Of a stretch of 64,000 nt of DNA, positions 34,554 to 42,100 are shown piece by piece. A program made the translations under genes and the position numbers. Positions within the stretch are counted from its first letter, which is position 1. Every line of letters starts with the position of its first letter. The DNA lies in the NCBI RefSeq assembly GCF_009724245.1, contig NZ_WNNK01000024.1:1-64000 (forward strand), in the 5' to 3' direction. This stretch comes from Pseudomonas spelaei. GTDB taxonomy: Bacteria > Pseudomonadota > Gammaproteobacteria > Pseudomonadales > Pseudomonadaceae. Below the pieces are notes generated by a model. The model was not told the DNA's origin. It worked only from the letters and a program-made list of their open reading frames with translations, and did no database searches.

Positions 34554-35954
34554 ATGATTCCTCCCTTCAAACTGGACCGCAACCAGTCAGCGCCGATCTA
34601 TCGCCAGCTTTATCAGCGATTTCGTGAATCGATTGTCGACGGTCGCTTGCGGCCAGGAGATCGAGTACCTGCCGTTCGTGCTTTGGCGGCAGAGTTGAAC
34701 CTGGCGCGCGGCACTGTGGAAGCGGCGTACCAGTTACTGATGGGGGAGGGCTACTTGATCGCTCGCGGAGCCGCCGGGACGATTGTTACACCGCACCTGG
34801 CACCCGCTTCCTTGCCCATACTCCGCGCCCCAGTTGCTCCGATGGCGTACCAGCCCACCCATTCCGGGACGCTGCCGCTGGCACTGCAGATGGGGCTGCC
34901 CGCGCTGGATGCCTTTCCCCGCAAGCTCTGGACAAGGTTGGCGGGCCGTCAGCTACGGCAGGCTGGCCTTGAGGGGCTCGTCTACCCGGACCCGCGAGGC
35001 CATGCACCTTTACGCGCAGCCATTGCCGCCTACCTGGGCATTTCGCGGGGTATTTCCTGCCACCCGGAGCAGGTGTTCGTGTGCGCGGGCTATCGCGCGT
35101 GCCTGGACCTGATCAGCCACACGCTGATGCACCCAGGTGATACGTGCTGGATGGAAGAGCCCGGCTACTTCATGGCCAGGAACGCGCTACTGGAAGCCGG
35201 CGCCCAGTTGGTACCGGTTCCAGTGGATGACCAGGGGCTTGATGTTGCGCAAGGCATCGCCCGTTGCCCGGATGCCCGTTTTGCAGTGGTCACGCCGACC
35301 CACCAGAGCCCGCTGGGTGTGTCGCTGTCACTGCCGCGTCGGTTGGCGCTACTGGACTGGGCCAACCGTCGAGGCAGTTGGATCATCGAGGATGATTACG
35401 ACAGTGAATACCGCTATCAGGGTAAACCCTTGCCGGCCCTCAAGAGCCTCGATCAGCAGGGCCGCGTGCTCTACACCGGTACCTTCAGCAAGGTACTGTT
35501 TCCAGGCCTGCGCCTGGCCTATCTGGTGGTGCCGGCCGAGCAGAGCGACGCGTTCGCCCGTCAGGCGGATCGTCTGCATAACTACTGCCCGCACATCCTT
35601 CAGGCAACCGTCAGTGCTTTCCTCTACGAGGGCCACTTCGCGCGGCACTTGAAAAAAATGCGCAGCCTCTACGCGCGCCGCCGCCAATGGCTGGTCGATG
35701 CGCTGCAGCAACAATTTGGCGAGCGTCTACTGATCAACCCTCAAGCGGGGGGCATGCACCTGGTCGCAGGCCTTCGCGAAGGTGATGATGTCGAGTTCAC
35801 CCAGCGTGCGCGGGCGGTTGGCATAGCCGTCGAACCGCTCTCACAGTGGTACCTGGAGGCCGAGCCGAGGCACGGCTTGATACTGGGCTTCACGAACATC
35901 GCCAGTGCCGAACAGGCCTCGACGGTGGCGCTTCGATTGGCTCAAATTATCTAG
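34554..35954 (+). CDS. MocR/PdxR-type GntR-aminotransferase regulator
   Basis: A 466-residue fusion regulator. Residues 1-75 form a GntR winged helix (APIYRQLYQRFRESIVDGRL; LARGTVEAAYQLLMGEGYLI). Residues 105-466 are a fold-type I aminotransferase-like domain with the PLP lysine Lys313 in TGTFSKVLFPGLRLAYLV. Relatives sense PLP or amino acid adducts and control vitamin B6 or amine genes (PdxR, GabR). It is divergent from GNAT-azoR. No pdxS/pdxT is nearby, so the name PdxR is not assigned. Confidence 0.87.
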   Translation: MIPPFKLDRNQSAPIYRQLYQRFRESIVDGRLRPGDRVPAVRALAAELNLARGTVEAAYQLLMGEGYLIARGAAGTIVTPHLAPASLPILRAPVAPMAYQPTHSGTLPLALQMGLPALDAFPRKLWTRLAGRQLRQAGLEGLVYPDPRGHAPLRAAIAAYLGISRGISCHPEQVFVCAGYRACLDLISHTLMHPGDTCWMEEPGYFMARNALLEAGAQLVPVPVDDQGLDVAQGIARCPDARFAVVTPTHQSPLGVSLSLPRRLALLDWANRRGSWIIEDDYDSEYRYQGKPLPALKSLDQQGRVLYTGTFSKVLFPGLRLAYLVVPAEQSDAFARQADRLHNYCPHILQATVSAFLYEGHFARHLKKMRSLYARRRQWLVDALQQQFGERLLINPQAGGMHLVAGLREGDDVEFTQRARAVGIAVEPLSQWYLEAEPRHGLILGFTNIASAEQASTVALRLAQII

Positions 35955-36014
35955 GGGCATCTGGTACACAGCGCGCGATACACTCAACACGGGTGATTAA
36001 AATCCACTTAAGGC

Positions 36015-36042
36015 TTGACTTCTCCTTTTCAATCAGTAACAT
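36015..36042 (+). promoter_or_regulatory. Sigma-70 promoter of tRNA-Asn
   Basis: TTGACT as -35 and TAACAT as -10 with a 16-bp spacer, ending 9 bp before the tRNA gene. Confidence 0.6.
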
Positions 36043-36051
36043 ACGGCGCAT

Positions 36052-36127
36052 TCCGCGATAGCTCAGTTGGTAGAGCAAATGACTGTTAATCATTGGGTCC
36101 CTGGTTCGAGTCCAGGTCGTGGAGCCA
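36052..36127 (+). tRNA. tRNA-Asn (GTT)
   Basis: A 76-nt cloverleaf with encoded CCA: acceptor arms TCCGCGA and TCGTGGA pair over 7 bp (one G-T), D-loop AGCTCAGTTGGTAGAGC, anticodon loop CTGTTAA (anticodon GTT), TpsiC arm GGTTCGAGTCC. Confidence 0.97.
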
Positions 36128-36134
36128 GATAGAG

Positions 36135-36164
36135 AAAAGCCTGCAGAGATGCAGGCTTTTTTTT
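36135..36164 (+). terminator. Terminator of tRNA-Asn
   Basis: AAAAGCCTGCA-GAGA-TGCAGGC followed by eight T, 7 bp after the tRNA. Confidence 0.9.
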
Positions 36165-36215
36165 GCGTTGGATTTGACCTCGGCCATCCACTCACACAGC
36201 GGGGCTCCTCTCTGT

Positions 36216-36542
36216 TTATTGGTCGGTTTTCGCCATTCGTAGGTAGTGGATTGCCTCATGCTCAATGTGTCGTGCGCTACCAGAAATCTCCCCAAGCATT
36301 TCAAGGAGCCAGCCGAGATTGCGCAGGTGCATCTCGTCTAGCTCGCCGACGCAAGCCCCGATGGCAGCGCCGACTGCACTAATTCCCAATTCAGCGGCAA
36401 GCGCAGAGTTCGCAGCACCCATTTTGAGGGTTGTAAGCCTGACGATCTGTTCTTCGGTAGGTACCGCCTTTGGGTTAACTGCGAGCCCTGAGAACTCTTG
36501 CAGCATGCTAGGAAGAAGGGCATTGATTGATAGACTTTTCAT
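36216..36542 (-). CDS. Unknown small protein, last gene of a five-gene ATGA-coupled operon
   Basis: 108 residues, not recognised. Mostly helical by composition, with LGISAVGAAIGACVGELDEM as a small-residue-rich helix and a C-terminal ARHIEHEAIHYLRMAK. No signal peptide or metal motif. Its ATG overlaps the stop of the 42-residue gene upstream. It is the end of a run of five small genes coupled by 4-bp overlaps, ending about 90 bp from tRNA-Asn. Confidence 0.6.
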   Translation of the reverse strand: MKSLSINALLPSMLQEFSGLAVNPKAVPTEEQIVRLTTLKMGAANSALAAELGISAVGAAIGACVGELDEMHLRNLGWLLEMLGEISGSARHIEHEAIHYLRMAKTDQ

Positions 36543-36667
36543 GAGGCTCCCTCCAAGGTATTCAGCAAATCACAGAGGTCGTTGTGAGCCATTTCGCTGA
36601 GGAATGTGATTGCCGAATATATGGCATCCTCACCCAGGCGCTCCGGAAGCCTTGCTGCTCGGCTCAT
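36539..36667 (-). CDS. 42-residue unknown protein within the coupled operon
   Basis: Starts MSRAARLPERLGEDAIYSAI and ends CDLLNTLEGAS. It is short, but both ends fit the pattern of the operon: its ATG overlaps the stop of the gene upstream and its TGA overlaps the next ATG. This coupling is the main evidence that it is real. No family recognised; residues 12-40 could form one amphipathic helix. Confidence 0.5.
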   Translation of the reverse strand: MSRAARLPERLGEDAIYSAITFLSEMAHNDLCDLLNTLEGAS

Positions 36668-36933
36668 GAATGAACGCCTCCATTTTGGCCTGCGCAAAGT
36701 ATCTCTACGAACTGCCGATCATAATCCTCGTGCATGCAGTCAATGCCCCCAGCCTGGTCCATGCAGAACAGTTCGCCCATCCGGGCCATATGAAAAGCGT
36801 CTGAATGCTCGTCAACAGACGCAGTCAGCGCTTTAAACGCGGATTCGGCAGATTTGAGTGCCTGATGTGCATGCACCAGAGCGCTTAGAGACTCTTCGGT
36901 AATTGAGATGATTTTGTTGAGTGGGCTATTCAT
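36664..36933 (-). CDS. Unknown small helical protein
   Basis: 89 residues. LVHAHQALKSAESAFKALTA forms an alpha-helical heptad-like stretch, then an acidic middle and a Cys/His-containing C-terminal third (FCMDQAGGIDCMHEDYD). The pattern loosely recalls small DUF6124/DUF3077-type proteins that are common in pseudomonads, but I cannot assign it. It overlaps its neighbours by 4 bp on each side. Confidence 0.55.
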   Translation of the reverse strand: MNSPLNKIISITEESLSALVHAHQALKSAESAFKALTASVDEHSDAFHMARMGELFCMDQAGGIDCMHEDYDRQFVEILCAGQNGGVHS

Positions 36934-37277
36934 TGGCCAGGCTCCTGAACCGTTCGCCTGGTGACCGGTTCATGCCCCCAAGTGAGGACCGAGACGGTGC
37001 CGGACATCCCTGAAGCTTCTTCCCTGGCCCGCTTTTGGTCCGCTTCGCATATATAGGTTGGGTTGTCGGCGTTCTCCCAGGCATCTGTGACGGCGTCCTC
37101 CAGCTCAAGACCGAGGCACTGCATGGCGCGTAGATAACCCTCCATGTATTCGGTACGGATAGCGCCGGGCGCCTGTGAGCTGTCTTCGAGGATCAAGTCG
37201 CTGATCAGCACCTCAGTGAGCGCGTTCAAGCCTTGGGCGACATACATAAGTCGTTCGGCTTTGGGCATGCGGATCAT
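36930..37277 (-). CDS. Unknown small protein
   Basis: 115 residues, not recognised. The N-terminal half is helical (AERLMYVAQGLNALTEVLIS) with an EYMEGYLRAMQCLGLELEDA stretch; the C-terminal 30 residues are charged and then basic. It starts with an ATGA overlap with the gene at 37274-37588 and ends with another. No membrane segment. Confidence 0.55.
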   Translation of the reverse strand: MIRMPKAERLMYVAQGLNALTEVLISDLILEDSSQAPGAIRTEYMEGYLRAMQCLGLELEDAVTDAWENADNPTYICEADQKRAREEASGMSGTVSVLTWGHEPVTRRTVQEPGQ

Positions 37278-37588
37278 TGGGCACCGCCTGGGCGATTGCC
37301 AAACTCAACACTTGTTGTAGCCGAGTCGATTAAAGCTTTCGTTGTTTCGACCATGAATAGGACCGCGTAAATTTCGTTGGCGTCGGTATCGCCATCGATC
37401 AGACGGGCAAGAAAGCTGGTCACTGAAGCCAAAAGACAACTGGATGAGTTCAGCGCTTCGATTGCTGGATTGCCGGGAAGTACCTGCAAGAGATATTTTT
37501 TTTCGGGACGGTACTCGAAATGGTGGAAAGAGCGAGCAGTAGTCAGCAACTGTTCACGAGCTTCTCGGGTTGTAGCTGGACAGTTCAT
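37274..37588 (-). CDS. DUF3077-like small protein, first gene of the coupled operon
   Basis: 104 residues. The stretch LLQVLPGNPAIEALNSSSCL followed by a helical segment ending VETTKALIDSA resembles the pattern F-x-V-x-P-G-x-P-x-x-x-A-L of DUF3077 proteins, a pseudomonad family of unknown role, often present in several copies per genome. It is the promoter-proximal gene of the five-gene run. The resemblance is from memory and weak. Confidence 0.5.
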   Translation of the reverse strand: MNCPATTREAREQLLTTARSFHHFEYRPEKKYLLQVLPGNPAIEALNSSSCLLASVTSFLARLIDGDTDANEIYAVLFMVETTKALIDSATTSVEFGNRPGGAQ

Positions 37589-37633
37589 TTCACACCTCCG
37601 TCAGTTTTCAGGTCTGCGAGCGATGTAGAAGTG

Positions 37634-37894
37634 ATGCGTCTTGGTGGCAGCCGCCTATCGACTATTGCTCGCGTCCAAAGCATAGAAAGACACGTGCAAA
37701 AACTCACTAGAGAAACCGCTGGACAGTTCCTAAAGCAGTGGCAGATATCGCTTACTGAAAGCGCAGAAAAGTCTTGGCTGTATGGAGGTGCTTACTGGCA
37801 TCTTTTTCTGGAGAAAACAGTCCAAACCAAACGTGACTTTTTAAACGATATGAGGAGGTTTCGGTTTCAGCAGATCACCAAAACGATTGGATAG
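37634..37894 (+). CDS. Hypothetical protein
   Basis: 86 residues from the ATG at 37634 (the frame is open from 37520). Composition is protein-like and helical: IARVQSIERHVQKLTRETAG, then AEKSWLYGGAYWHLFLEKTV and a basic tail. No family recognised and no good ribosome site, so it may not be expressed. It is divergent from the five-gene operon and ends 20 bp before the composite repeat. Confidence 0.35.
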   Translation: MRLGGSRLSTIARVQSIERHVQKLTRETAGQFLKQWQISLTESAEKSWLYGGAYWHLFLEKTVQTKRDFLNDMRRFRFQQITKTIG

Positions 37895-37913
37895 ACGCCA
37901 AAAAAACACCTGG

Positions 37914-38126
37914 GGTAATGCCGTTCAGTTAAGCGGGCGCAGTGCTCAAGGCCGCGAAGATCAACTGTGGGAGCTGTCGAGCCCCGGCGAGGCTGCGATA
38001 GCGGTGGTTCAGGCAACACAATGGTGGCTGCACTGACGCCATCGCAGCCTCGCCGGGGCTCGACAGCTCCCACACTGGAGCTGCTTCGCTTGTTGGATCT
38101 CCATTCCTTAGCTGATCGGCATTACC
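37914..38126. repeat. Composite REPIN element, copy 2
   Basis: 213 bp with the same shell as copy 1: GGTAATGCC-GTTCAGTTAAG, GTGCTCAAG, then at the right CTTCGCTTGTTGGATCTCC and TTAGCTGATCGGCATTACC. The core is a different REPIN: TGTGGGAGCTGTCGAGCC...GAGGCTGCGAT and its inverted partner. Its right end overlaps the YcaO gene and supplies that gene's TAA. No flanking direct repeat found. Orientation as copy 1. Confidence 0.85.
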
Positions 38127-40323
38127 CAAAGTGCTTTGGATTAGCCCGCATCATATGCAGCTTTTTATAGCTATCAATCAGTCGCAGATGCCGGTCGAGC
38201 CCTTCCAGCTTCATGCTCGTCGGCGTCAAACCGTAGAAGCGCACGTTGCCATCCACTGAGCCTATCGCGGCGTCCATTCGCTCGTTGCCGAACATCCGGC
38301 GGAAGTTGACCTCGTAGTCGGCCAGTTCCAGGTCTTCGTCCAGTTGCATTTCCAGTACCACGTTCACGGCCTGGTAGAACAACCCGCGCTCTACCGTGTT
38401 GTCGTTGTACTGCAGGAACATTTCCACCCGTTCTTTCGCCTCTTCGACGTTCTTCAAGGCGAGGTAGATCAGCAGCTTCAGTTCCAGGATCGTCAGCTGG
38501 CCCCAGGCGGTGTTGTCGTCGAATTCAATGCCGATCAAGGTGGTGATATCGGTGTAGTCGTCCAGCTCACTGTCTTCCAGGCGCTTGACCAGTGCTTTCA
38601 GCTCGGCGTTGTTCAGGCTGTGCAGGTTCAAGATGTCTTCACGGAAAAACAGCGCCTTGTTGGTGTTGTCCCAGATCAGATCGTCCAGCGGATAGATTTC
38701 CGAGTAGTCCGGCACGAGGATGCGGCAGGCGGGTGCACCCAGGTGTTCATACACCGCCATGTAGGCTTCTTTGCCCATGTTTTCGAGAATGCCGAACAAG
38801 GTCGCGGCTTCCTCGGCATTGGAGTTTTCACCTTGGCCTGAGAAGTCCCACTCGACAAATTCGTAATCGGATTTGGCACTGAAGAAGCGCCACGACACCA
38901 CACCGCTGGAGTCGATGAAGTGCTCGACAAAGTTATTCGGCTCCGTCACCGCGTGGCCTTCAAAGGTCGGCTGCGGCAAGTCGTTCAGGCCTTCAAAACT
39001 GCGGCCTTGCAGCAGTTCCGTCAGGCTGCGCTCCACGGCAACCTCAAGGCTCGGATGCGCCCCGAACGAGGCAAATACGCCGCCGGTGCGGGGGTTCATC
39101 AAGGTGACGCACATCACCGGGAACTCGCCGCCCAGGGATGCATCCTTCACCAGCACCGGGAAGCCCTGTTCTTCCAAGGCCTGAATGCCCGCCAGGATAC
39201 CGGGGTATTTCGCCAGCACGTCCTGCGGCACATCCGGCAGGGCCATTTCACCTTCGAGGATTTCGCGTTTTACCGCGCGCTCGAAGATTTCCGACAGGCA
39301 TTGCACCTGGGCTTCGGCCAGGGTGTTGCCGGCGCTCATGCCATTGCTGAGGAACAGGTTTTCGATCAGGTTGGAAGGGAAATACACGTCCGCGCCATCC
39401 GACTGGCGCACATACGGCAGCGAACAGATGCCGCGCTCGATATTGCCGGAGTTGGTGTCGTACAGATGGGAGCCGCGCAGCTCGCCATCGCGGTTGTAAA
39501 TATGCAGGCAGTATTCGTCGAGAATTTCCGGCGGCAGCTCGTCTTTAGGGCCCGGCTGGAACCAGCGCTCGTTGGGGTAATGCACAAACGCCGCGTTGGC
39601 GATCTCTTCGCCCCAGAACTGATCGTTGTAGAAGAAATTACAGTTCAGGCGCTCGATGAACTCGCCCAGCGCCGACGCCAGCGCGCCTTCCTTGGTCGCG
39701 CCCTTGCCATTGGTGAAGCACATGGGCGAGTGCGCATCGCGGATATGCAGCGACCACACGTTGGGCACGATATTGCGCCACGAAGCGATCTCAATCTTCA
39801 TGCCCAGGCCCGCCAGAATGGCTGACATGTTGGCGATGGTTTGCTCCAGCGGCAGGTCCTTGCCCGAAATGTAGGTGCCCGCATCTGAAGCCAGGTTTGG
39901 CATCAGCAACGCCTGGGCATCGGCATCCAGGTTTTCCACTTCCTCGATCACAAACTCGGGCCCGGTCTGCACGACTTTTTTCACCGTGCAGCGGTCGATG
40001 GAGCGCAAAATACCCTGGCGGTCCTTGGCGCAAATATCGGCCGGCAATTCGACCTGAATCTTGAAAATCTGGTTGTAGCGGTTTTCCGGATCAACAATGT
40101 TGTTCTGCGACAGGCGGATGTTTTCGGTGGGGATATTGCGAGTGTCGCAGTACAACTTCACAAAGTAAGCCGCGCACAGGGCCGATGACGCCAGAAAGTA
40201 ATCGAACGGGCCCGGTGCCGAGCCATCGCCCTTGTAGCGGATAGGCTGATCGGCCACCACCGTGAAGTCATCGAACTTGGCTTCAAGTCGAAGATTGTCG
40301 AGAAAGTTGACCTTGATTTCCAT
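38122..40323 (-). CDS. OsmC-YcaO fusion protein
   Basis: A 733-residue protein with two domains. Residues 1-130 are OsmC-like with both peroxidase-type cysteines in place: Cys50 (ASSALCAAYF) and Cys112 (SIDRCTVKKV). Residues 150-560 form a YcaO domain with GATKEGALASALGEFIERL, whose Glu221 and Glu224 fit the Mg-ATP site of YcaO cyclodehydratase-fold proteins. A TPR-like acidic tail follows, as in E. coli YcaO, which aids RimO beta-methylthiolation of ribosomal protein S12. No precursor peptide or RiPP partner lies nearby. It ends in a composite repeat. A link with the adjacent siderophore genes is only positional. Confidence 0.85.
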   Translation of the reverse strand: MEIKVNFLDNLRLEAKFDDFTVVADQPIRYKGDGSAPGPFDYFLASSALCAAYFVKLYCDTRNIPTENIRLSQNNIVDPENRYNQIFKIQVELPADICAKDRQGILRSIDRCTVKKVVQTGPEFVIEEVENLDADAQALLMPNLASDAGTYISGKDLPLEQTIANMSAILAGLGMKIEIASWRNIVPNVWSLHIRDAHSPMCFTNGKGATKEGALASALGEFIERLNCNFFYNDQFWGEEIANAAFVHYPNERWFQPGPKDELPPEILDEYCLHIYNRDGELRGSHLYDTNSGNIERGICSLPYVRQSDGADVYFPSNLIENLFLSNGMSAGNTLAEAQVQCLSEIFERAVKREILEGEMALPDVPQDVLAKYPGILAGIQALEEQGFPVLVKDASLGGEFPVMCVTLMNPRTGGVFASFGAHPSLEVAVERSLTELLQGRSFEGLNDLPQPTFEGHAVTEPNNFVEHFIDSSGVVSWRFFSAKSDYEFVEWDFSGQGENSNAEEAATLFGILENMGKEAYMAVYEHLGAPACRILVPDYSEIYPLDDLIWDNTNKALFFREDILNLHSLNNAELKALVKRLEDSELDDYTDITTLIGIEFDDNTAWGQLTILELKLLIYLALKNVEEAKERVEMFLQYNDNTVERGLFYQAVNVVLEMQLDEDLELADYEVNFRRMFGNERMDAAIGSVDGNVRFYGLTPTSMKLEGLDRHLRLIDSYKKLHMMRANPKHFG

Positions 40324-40447
40324 GCGCGATTACCAGAATAACGAGCTAAACGATTTGGCCGCCATTATCCGGCTTTTCGGCTGGAAGTCTTGCGCTTTCA
40401 GTGGTAGCCGCTGACTGGTCCCGTTCCCAGGTCGTTGCGCCCGACAA

Positions 40448-40476
40448 TAAAAAAGCCTGCATCAATGCAGGCTTTC
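40448..40476 (-). terminator. Terminator of the pmsCEAB operon
   Basis: On the minus strand AAAGCCTGCA-TTGA-TGCAGGCTTT followed by TTTTATT, 34 bp after the pmsB stop. Confidence 0.88.
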
Positions 40477-40509
40477 TGTTGCCCTTATCGGGTCAGTCGA
40501 GCGGAGAAT

Positions 40510-40833
40510 TTATGCCCGGGGTTGCTCCGAATGGGTGGCCCGCCAATGCAGAATCTGCTGCTGAATGTTCCAGTGAATGATCTGCTCGTAGAGCTTCTCG
40601 ACGAAGGCCACGTCAAACCCGGCCTCTACCGCCCATTCACGCCGCTCCTCAAGCATGGCCGCGACCCGTTCTGGCGCCGGAATCTCCTGTTCGTTGGCTT
40701 TGAACTGCGCCGCTGCTTTCACATAGCGCAGGCGTTTTTGCAGTGAGTCGAGGATCTGGCGATCGAAAAAGTCGATGCCCACCCGAATGTCGTTGAGGTT
40801 CTCGCAGGCTTCAGGCGCTTTCAGTGGCGGCAT
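40510..40833 (-). CDS. pmsB: Isochorismate pyruvate lyase (PchB/PmsB)
   Basis: A 107-residue all-helical chorismate mutase-fold enzyme that splits isochorismate into salicylate and pyruvate. It parallels PchB closely: CENLNDIRVGIDFFDRQILD, then KRLRYVKAAAQFKANEQEIP and APERVAAMLEERREWA, with the helix-1 Arg, the loop Lys and the C-terminal IIHWNIQQQILHWR. Last gene of pmsCEAB, 13 bp after pmsA. Gene order C-E-A-B matches the pseudomonine operon described in P. fluorescens WCS374. Confidence 0.93.
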   Translation of the reverse strand: MPPLKAPEACENLNDIRVGIDFFDRQILDSLQKRLRYVKAAAQFKANEQEIPAPERVAAMLEERREWAVEAGFDVAFVEKLYEQIIHWNIQQQILHWRATHSEQPRA

Positions 40834-40846
40834 GTGTGTGTCTCTT

Positions 40847-42061
40847 TCAATAGTGAGTGCGCAAGTTGAATGACGCCGCCGGCAGTCGCTCGCCGGCCGC
40901 TTGTTTGGCGGGTGCTCGCTTGGATCGCCAGGCCTCCAGCTGAGCTTCGGCAGCCACTTCGTCGATCAAGGCGTCGATCATGCTGTTGTCGTGATGATGA
41001 GGCGTGGTGATCAGGTGTGCGGTATGGCCGGAGGTGGCCAGGCAGTATTTCGTCGCGATCCGCTCTGACGGGCAGGGGAACACCACGGTGATCGAGTTTT
41101 CGTTGCGCCAGGCATCAATGCCCGAGGCCTGGAACCGGTCGACGGCGTACTGCGCGGTGTCCAGGCTGTGCTTGATCCGATGGCGCCAATCAGCCAGCGA
41201 GTGGCTGCGCAGCGCTGCCCACATCATCAGCGGGGTATGACCGTTGCGGGAGCCACTGATGGTCTTGTCATGGGCCCGGATATAGTCCACTTCCACTGAG
41301 ATGCGCGCGACGTTCTTGCGTTTGGCCACGACGATTCCGCAAGGAATGGGCGAACCGATCATCTTGTGGCCGGAGACGCAGATCGAGTCGATGCCGTCGG
41401 CAAACGAGAAGGGCTGCGGGTGATCGACGAAGGGCAGGATCATCCCACTCAGCGCCGCATCGGCGTGCAGGTAATAGTCGTGACGGGCAATGCCTGCTTG
41501 TTGCAGGCGTTGTTGGATGGTCGCGATATTGTCGACGGCCCCGCACATCGTGGTGCCGATGTTGGCGAAAATGATGGGGTGACGTTCCTGGTCGGCGGCT
41601 ATTTTCGCCATCAGGTCGTCGTAGTCGATTTCGCCATTGGGCAATGACTCGACCGCACGGCATTTGATCCGCAGTAATTTGACGATCTTTGCCACGGAGT
41701 AATGGGTGTCTTTCGAATAATACAGGGTGCCGTCCGGGAACAGTTCGCGCCCCAGGTAGCAACCAAACATGTTGCCTTCCGTGCCCCCATTGGTGACGTA
41801 GCCCCAGCTGTCTTCGAGCGCAATGCTGAACAGCTCGGCGAAGTACGTCATGACGTCTTTTTCAAAGTCGAACGAGTTCAGCAGGTAGTTGCTGTATTCG
41901 TTCCAGTCCCCGCAATTGTTGATCGAAAACTGCAAGAAGCGATGCAGTTGGGAATAATCAAAATCTGCTGACTCGGGGTATCCAATGTTGAAGTACTGAT
42001 TCGTCACGCAGTGCTGCCAGAAGCGCTCAAGCCTGCTTTGGTCGGCAGTGGATAAAGTCAT
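40847..42061 (-). CDS. pmsA: PLP-dependent histidine decarboxylase
   Basis: A 404-residue group II PLP decarboxylase that makes histamine from histidine for the siderophore. Motifs: VTNGGTEGNMFGCYLGREL, SKDTHYSVAK (His120 stacks on PLP), LHADAALSGM (Asp201) and the PLP lysine Lys233 in SVSGHKMIGSPIPCG. This is the PLP type found in Gram-negative siderophore loci (AngH, BasG), not the pyruvoyl type. Located between pmsE (39 bp) and pmsB (13 bp). Confidence 0.93.
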   Translation of the reverse strand: MTLSTADQSRLERFWQHCVTNQYFNIGYPESADFDYSQLHRFLQFSINNCGDWNEYSNYLLNSFDFEKDVMTYFAELFSIALEDSWGYVTNGGTEGNMFGCYLGRELFPDGTLYYSKDTHYSVAKIVKLLRIKCRAVESLPNGEIDYDDLMAKIAADQERHPIIFANIGTTMCGAVDNIATIQQRLQQAGIARHDYYLHADAALSGMILPFVDHPQPFSFADGIDSICVSGHKMIGSPIPCGIVVAKRKNVARISVEVDYIRAHDKTISGSRNGHTPLMMWAALRSHSLADWRHRIKHSLDTAQYAVDRFQASGIDAWRNENSITVVFPCPSERIATKYCLATSGHTAHLITTPHHHDNSMIDALIDEVAAEAQLEAWRSKRAPAKQAAGERLPAASFNLRTHY

Positions 42062-42100
42062 TTCTAACTCCTTTTAAATCGACTTGGCGGAGCCGCCCGG

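Noticed and set aside
36052..37894. tRNA-Asn as integration site of a genomic island
   Set aside because: No integrase gene and no second copy of the tRNA 3' end were seen in the window, so an attachment site cannot be claimed.
37907..38132. Target-site duplication around composite repeat copy 2
   Set aside because: The flanks (ACCTGG and CAAAGT) do not match, unlike copy 1.
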